Source: Oscillospiraceae bacterium (GTDB taxonomy: Bacteria; Bacillota_A; Clostridia; Oscillospirales; Oscillospiraceae). Taken from it: a DNA stretch of 26,617 nt. Below, piece by piece: positions 22,907 through 26,617 of this stretch (position 1 is the first letter of the stretch; each line of letters opens with the position of its first letter). Under the pieces are notes generated by a model. The model ran no database searches. It had not been told where the DNA came from and saw only the letters and a list, made by a program, of their open reading frames with translations. Made by a program: the position numbers and the translations under genes. The stretch lies in NCBI GenBank assembly GCA_015067895.1, contig SVLP01000032.1:1-26617 (forward strand). Reading direction: 5' to 3'.

Positions 22907-25030
22907 ATGAATACGAAGATCAGACTGACAAGAAAGCCGCTGACCACGGCGCTTTGGGTCGTCGTGCTGACGGCCATGGCGATGCTGCTGGGCATCGGCG
23001 CGAATCTGCTCCACTCGGCGGACAGCCTGCTCGGCATCATTGACGAGCACCACACCACAATCGCGGTACATACCATGGAGCCCGGACTGACCCCGGAGGG
23101 GCACTGGAACAAGCTCAGCGTTACCCTGAGCGAACGGGAGATCCGGAAGCTGGAATCTCTTGACCCCGTGGAGCGGGTGGATATGCGAATGCTGACCGGT
23201 GCGTATATTCCGGAGCTTTCCGCTCGGGTAGCTCTCGCAAAGGCCAACGGAGGTCAGAGAAATTATGATCTCGCAAATTGGGATACCACCATGAACGAGA
23301 GCTACAATGAGGTCATCCTCACCGGCACTGTGACCCACAGCTGGTATCGGGACGAGGATTGGACTTATTACGACATATCAGAACTGGGCTTCGAGGAGCC
23401 GGTGATCCTGCGTGAATACAACGCCATCGTGGAGATCGATGAGGTGCTTGTTGCCAATGAGCAGTACCATTTCTTCCCTACGGAGGAATTCCCCAGCTAT
23501 TCCTGCAAGATCCATGTCTCGGTCTGGGCTTATCACCAGTTCGCCGGGATGGAGGTCGAGGGTGAGCCGGGTTACAACTTCTTCCAGCCCGGCGAGGACT
23601 ACATTTTCAGCGGCACTTATAACCCCTGGATCCGGGGCGGTGACGATGAAAACCCATTCCCGGCAGAAGCCGGAGAGCTGTATGTGCCGACACTGGAGCT
23701 GGGAACGACCCATGCAGTTCCGGGCGAGAAAATGACATACACGCACGCGCTTGTTGTCGGTGATACCCTACTGTATTATCCGGAGTGCCTGACGGAGTGG
23801 GCCTGGGAGATCCCCAGAGTCCGCTATCCCGGTGACCAGGTTCTTCCCTGTGCCACCAGATTGACCGGCACGGTGGACGAGCTTTTATCCACTGACCCCA
23901 TCTGGGCCAACGCCGTGGAGCTCTTTGAAATGACCCAGCACACCTTCCCGGTGCTGGGCACGGACGCGCTGGAGACCATGTACGCCTTCAACCGCAATGA
24001 TGCCGTCTTCGTCGAGGGCCGGAGCTTTACCCAGGAGGAATACGACACCGGCGCGAAGGTCTGCGTGATCGAGGAAACGCTGGCTGTCGATGCGGGCATC
24101 CACGCCGGTGATACCGTTTCCTTCTCCCAGTTCATCTGCGGACACGGTGTATGGGATGGCAATACATCTCTGGAAACGGCGGAGGACAACGGCATGCTCA
24201 TCAATCCCGGCGTGGGACGGTTCCCCCTGGGCGATGGCCTTGTGACCCACGACGAGGAGTTTACCGTGGTGGGCATCTACAAGCTCTCCCGCACCTGGGA
24301 CACAAGCTCCTTTGCCTTTACGCCCAATACGGTCTTCATCCCTCTGAAGGCTCAGATCCCCGGCGGCTACGGCGGTGCATCCACCATCAACGGCTCTGAC
24401 AATGGCGACGGCCCCAGAGTCAACGGCAGCTACGGCATCTTCATGTCCATTCAGATCGAGAATGGACGGGCTGCGGAATTTCTGGAGCAGGCGGGGGAGG
24501 TCATTTCCAATCCCTTCTACACCTTCGACCAGGGCTATGAAAAGGCCGTGGAAAGCGTCGCTGCCGTGGAAAAGGAGGCACAGAAACTCATCGGCATTGC
24601 GTCCGTAGGCTGGCTGCTGCTGTTGGCCCTCTATGTCCTGCTGTACCAGGACAAGGAGCGGAGCAACCTGGGCATCCTGCGCTCGGTGGGCGGCTCTCCA
24701 TCCCAGGGATGCAGATACCTGCTCTCCAGCGGACTTCTGATCGCCTGCGTGGGCATCCTGGCGGGTACCCTGTTCAGCTCCACGGCCACGAGACTGGTAA
24801 GCTCCTATCTGGCGGAATTCATGGTCAGCGAGGGAACCATGCAGGCCATGAGCGGCGGCATGGAGCTGGGCGCACAGACCATGGCGGACATCCTCTCCCG
24901 TGCGTCCCTTCCCGGATCCACCCTTCTGCTCCTGACCGCCGCGCAGCTCACCGTCATCGCCCTGACCCTCTGGCTCCATGCCTATTCCATCTCCCGCAGA
25001 TCCCCCAGGGAGCTGCTGAGCAAATCCTGA
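22907..25030 (+). CDS. ABC transporter permease with large extracytoplasmic domain (FtsX/MacB-like)
   Basis: This 707-aa permease has one N-terminal membrane span (about 14-35) and a very long extracytoplasmic region (about 36-560). Three spans follow, near residues 565-583, 605-630 and 672-692. The C-terminal FtsX domain is recognised by LYQDKERSNLGILRSVGGS and the terminal RSPRELLSKS. It should form the transmembrane part of a mechanotransmission-type ABC system with the next two genes. ATG 22907 follows AGGAGGT; an in-frame ATG at 22883 would include it. Substrate unknown; peptide or antimicrobial response is possible. Confidence 0.88.
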   Translation: MNTKIRLTRKPLTTALWVVVLTAMAMLLGIGANLLHSADSLLGIIDEHHTTIAVHTMEPGLTPEGHWNKLSVTLSEREIRKLESLDPVERVDMRMLTGAYIPELSARVALAKANGGQRNYDLANWDTTMNESYNEVILTGTVTHSWYRDEDWTYYDISELGFEEPVILREYNAIVEIDEVLVANEQYHFFPTEEFPSYSCKIHVSVWAYHQFAGMEVEGEPGYNFFQPGEDYIFSGTYNPWIRGGDDENPFPAEAGELYVPTLELGTTHAVPGEKMTYTHALVVGDTLLYYPECLTEWAWEIPRVRYPGDQVLPCATRLTGTVDELLSTDPIWANAVELFEMTQHTFPVLGTDALETMYAFNRNDAVFVEGRSFTQEEYDTGAKVCVIEETLAVDAGIHAGDTVSFSQFICGHGVWDGNTSLETAEDNGMLINPGVGRFPLGDGLVTHDEEFTVVGIYKLSRTWDTSSFAFTPNTVFIPLKAQIPGGYGGASTINGSDNGDGPRVNGSYGIFMSIQIENGRAAEFLEQAGEVISNPFYTFDQGYEKAVESVAAVEKEAQKLIGIASVGWLLLLALYVLLYQDKERSNLGILRSVGGSPSQGCRYLLSSGLLIACVGILAGTLFSSTATRLVSSYLAEFMVSEGTMQAMSGGMELGAQTMADILSRASLPGSTLLLLTAAQLTVIALTLWLHAYSISRRSPRELLSKS

Positions 25031-25048
25031 GAAACAAGGAGGAACATG

Positions 25049-26299
25049 ATGAATCCCTATACGATAAAAAGACTCCTTCGCAGACCCTGGCTGAGTATTC
25101 TGAGCATCATCCTCACGGGTGCCATGTGCTTCCTGCTGTGCTTTCTGACGGGATACCTGGAACGCCAGGAGCAGGAGCTGGAAGTTACCAGAACCAGCTT
25201 CGACATTTCCTGTGTCGTCACCACCCGTGACGGCGCGCGGGCCACGGGGCTGCGGATGTCCTCAAGATACATCGGCGCGATCGAAGATGGCTCAAGGCTG
25301 CATCCCTTCATCAGAAATCTGCAGATCACCAAGGAATTTACCGGCTTGATTCTCACAGAAATGCGTCCAAGTCCGTATGACAACTACAGGGAAGATGTGA
25401 CGGTGCTGGGCGTGTCAGACGAAAAATGCCACGATTCGCTGAATGCTGCCCTGGGCTCCCAGGTGGTGATGCTCGGCGGAGACAGCTTCTATGACAGCTC
25501 CGAGCCGGTCTGCATCGTATCGGAGGTACTCTGGCGTACACTGAACAGCACCCGTAAGTCGGAGCTGGCGGACTTGGAGAATGCGGGCATCCCCATTACC
25601 GAGGAAATGCGCACCGCCCCCTATATTCTGGAGATCAGAACCACTGATCCGATGATCGATCCGGAGTTCGAGCCGGATCGGGGCAGGGGAACGGTCACCC
25701 TGACCGTGGCGGGCTACCACCTGGGCAAGGGTGATACCGTCTTCATTCCCTTTGGCGTGGCAATGGATATTTCCCAGGAGTTTTCCGCCAGATTGTCCTG
25801 CGATTCCATCGCCTTCACCGCCGCGGACAATCTGAAGCTGGAGGAGCTGGCTGAGGCTGCGTCGGAATTCTTCGGCGAGGTGGTCCCCGCAGGTTCCTTC
25901 TACGCCGACCCGCCCTTTGCCCTGACCATCCACGATGAACAGTACCGGGCGACCCTGGCGACCCTGGAGCAGAACATCCGCCGAACCCGGATCTTGCTGC
26001 CCATGCTCCTGCTGGTGGGCTTCGGCATGGGCTTCCTCATCAGCTTCCTGGCCACCCGGGGCGAAAAGCGCAGCTACGCCCTGATGCGAACCCAGGGTCT
26101 GACCCGCGGCAGGCTGCTGATCTCTGTGCTTGTGGAGCAGACGGTGCTCCCGTTGGCAGCGGCCCTCACCACCGGTGCGCTGCTGGGGAAGCTGCTGCCA
26201 GCCGCCGCTTATCTGTGCTGCCATTGTGTAGGCTGCATTTTGGTGGCTGTCAAGGCCGTCCGCGTACCGCCCACCGCCATTTTGAGAGAACAGGAGTGA
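25049..26299 (+). CDS. Second FtsX-type ABC permease, short ectodomain
   Basis: This 416-aa permease has a span at about 16-38, an extracytoplasmic region to about 310, and FtsX-domain spans in the last 100 residues. The motif TRGEKRSYALMRTQGLTRGR matches the coupling segment of its larger neighbour, and the end TAILREQE is typical. I chose ATG 25049, 6 nt after AAGGAGG; ATG 25046 is only 3 nt from it. It is much shorter than the first permease, so the pair is probably a heterodimer. Confidence 0.85.
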   Translation: MNPYTIKRLLRRPWLSILSIILTGAMCFLLCFLTGYLERQEQELEVTRTSFDISCVVTTRDGARATGLRMSSRYIGAIEDGSRLHPFIRNLQITKEFTGLILTEMRPSPYDNYREDVTVLGVSDEKCHDSLNAALGSQVVMLGGDSFYDSSEPVCIVSEVLWRTLNSTRKSELADLENAGIPITEEMRTAPYILEIRTTDPMIDPEFEPDRGRGTVTLTVAGYHLGKGDTVFIPFGVAMDISQEFSARLSCDSIAFTAADNLKLEELAEAASEFFGEVVPAGSFYADPPFALTIHDEQYRATLATLEQNIRRTRILLPMLLLVGFGMGFLISFLATRGEKRSYALMRTQGLTRGRLLISVLVEQTVLPLAAALTTGALLGKLLPAAAYLCCHCVGCILVAVKAVRVPPTAILREQE

Positions 26300-26303
26300 T
26301 ACC

Positions 26304-26617
26304 ATGGCATTACTGAATGTTGAAAACGCCAGCTTTACCTATCAGAACAAATCCCAGACCGTCCGGGCCGTGAAGGACGTGACCTGCTCCTTTGACGAGG
26401 GGCGCGCCTACGCCATCGTGGGCAAGTCCGGCTCCGGCAAGACCACGCTCCTCAGTCTGCTGGCGGGACTGGAGCTGCCCACCGAGGGAGCGGTCTTCTT
26501 CGAGGGCAAGGCCACCGCGGACATGGACTGCGACCTCTACCGCCGGGATCATGCGGCGGTGATCTACCAGAGCTACAACCTTTTCCCGCTCCTGACCGCC
26601 CAGGAGAACGTCCTGTA
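26304..26617 (+). CDS. ABC transporter ATP-binding protein (MacB/LolD type), cut by the window end
   Basis: The first 104 residues are present. Walker A is GKSGSGKTT and the Q-loop region is VIYQSYNLFPLLTAQENV, typical of the ATPases that power FtsX-type permeases. The signature and Walker B lie beyond the window. It starts 4 bp after the second permease stop, with CAGGAG as ribosome binding site. No stop or frameshift is seen in the part shown. Confidence 0.92.
   Translation, partial: MALLNVENASFTYQNKSQTVRAVKDVTCSFDEGRAYAIVGKSGSGKTTLLSLLAGLELPTEGAVFFEGKATADMDCDLYRRDHAAVIYQSYNLFPLLTAQENVL

Overview
The window looks like a chromosome segment from a GC-rich anaerobic Firmicute, probably a clostridial gut-type organism near the Oscillospiraceae. 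The inference rests on strong AGGAGG ribosome binding sites, sigma-A-type promoters, a class III (oxygen-sensitive) ribonucleotide reductase, a corrinoid methyltransferase set of acetogen type, and LytTR and PadR regulators. The species cannot be named from sequence alone. I see no transposase, integrase, tRNA, rRNA, CRISPR array or phage gene.

Region 1 (1-8508, plus strand) opens with three hairpins that end an upstream transcript, then a promoter and an eight-gene Wzx/Wzy-type exopolysaccharide operon. Its genes are a chain-length modulator (CpsC/Wzz-like), BY-kinase (CpsD), PHP phosphatase (CpsB), initiating sugar-phosphate transferase, one GT2 glycosyltransferase, EpsG-like polymerase, PST-family flippase and UDP-glucose 6-dehydrogenase. 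Genes overlap or lie a few bases apart. Only one dedicated glycosyltransferase follows the priming enzyme.

Region 2 (8518-13033) is anaerobic dNTP synthesis and thiol redox. An NrdG-type radical-SAM activase sits 9 bp behind the polysaccharide operon. nrdD follows under its own promoter, which carries two NrdR-like boxes exactly 31 bp apart and a perfect hairpin at the predicted 5' end of the mRNA. NrdD carries a C-terminal glutaredoxin-like CPNC domain. It is followed by a small zinc-ribbon protein and a thioredoxin-reductase-like flavoprotein that lacks the usual NADPH-binding arginine motif. Together they suggest a redoxin-fed class III reductase with its own electron supply.

Region 3 (13190-19603) is a corrinoid-dependent methyl-transfer system. 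A PucR-type regulator (minus strand) diverges from UroD-family methyltransferase (MT1) - methyltetrahydrofolate:corrinoid methyltransferase (MT2) - corrinoid protein - [2Fe-2S]/ASKHA corrinoid activator - DUF2284 Cys-rich protein. The four core parts of an O-demethylase-like pathway are all present, but the methyl donor is unknown. A dyad fills the spacer of the regulator promoter and a related one lies in the MT operon leader.

Region 4 (19618-22081) is an ABC-2 exporter (ATPase, permease) with a LytTR regulator and a DUF3021-like membrane protein, preceded by a two-repeat LytTR-type operator candidate. Region 5 (22170-26617) is a minus-strand PadR regulator with a small membrane ORF behind it. 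It diverges from an ABC system of two unequal FtsX-type permeases and an ATPase cut off by the window end.
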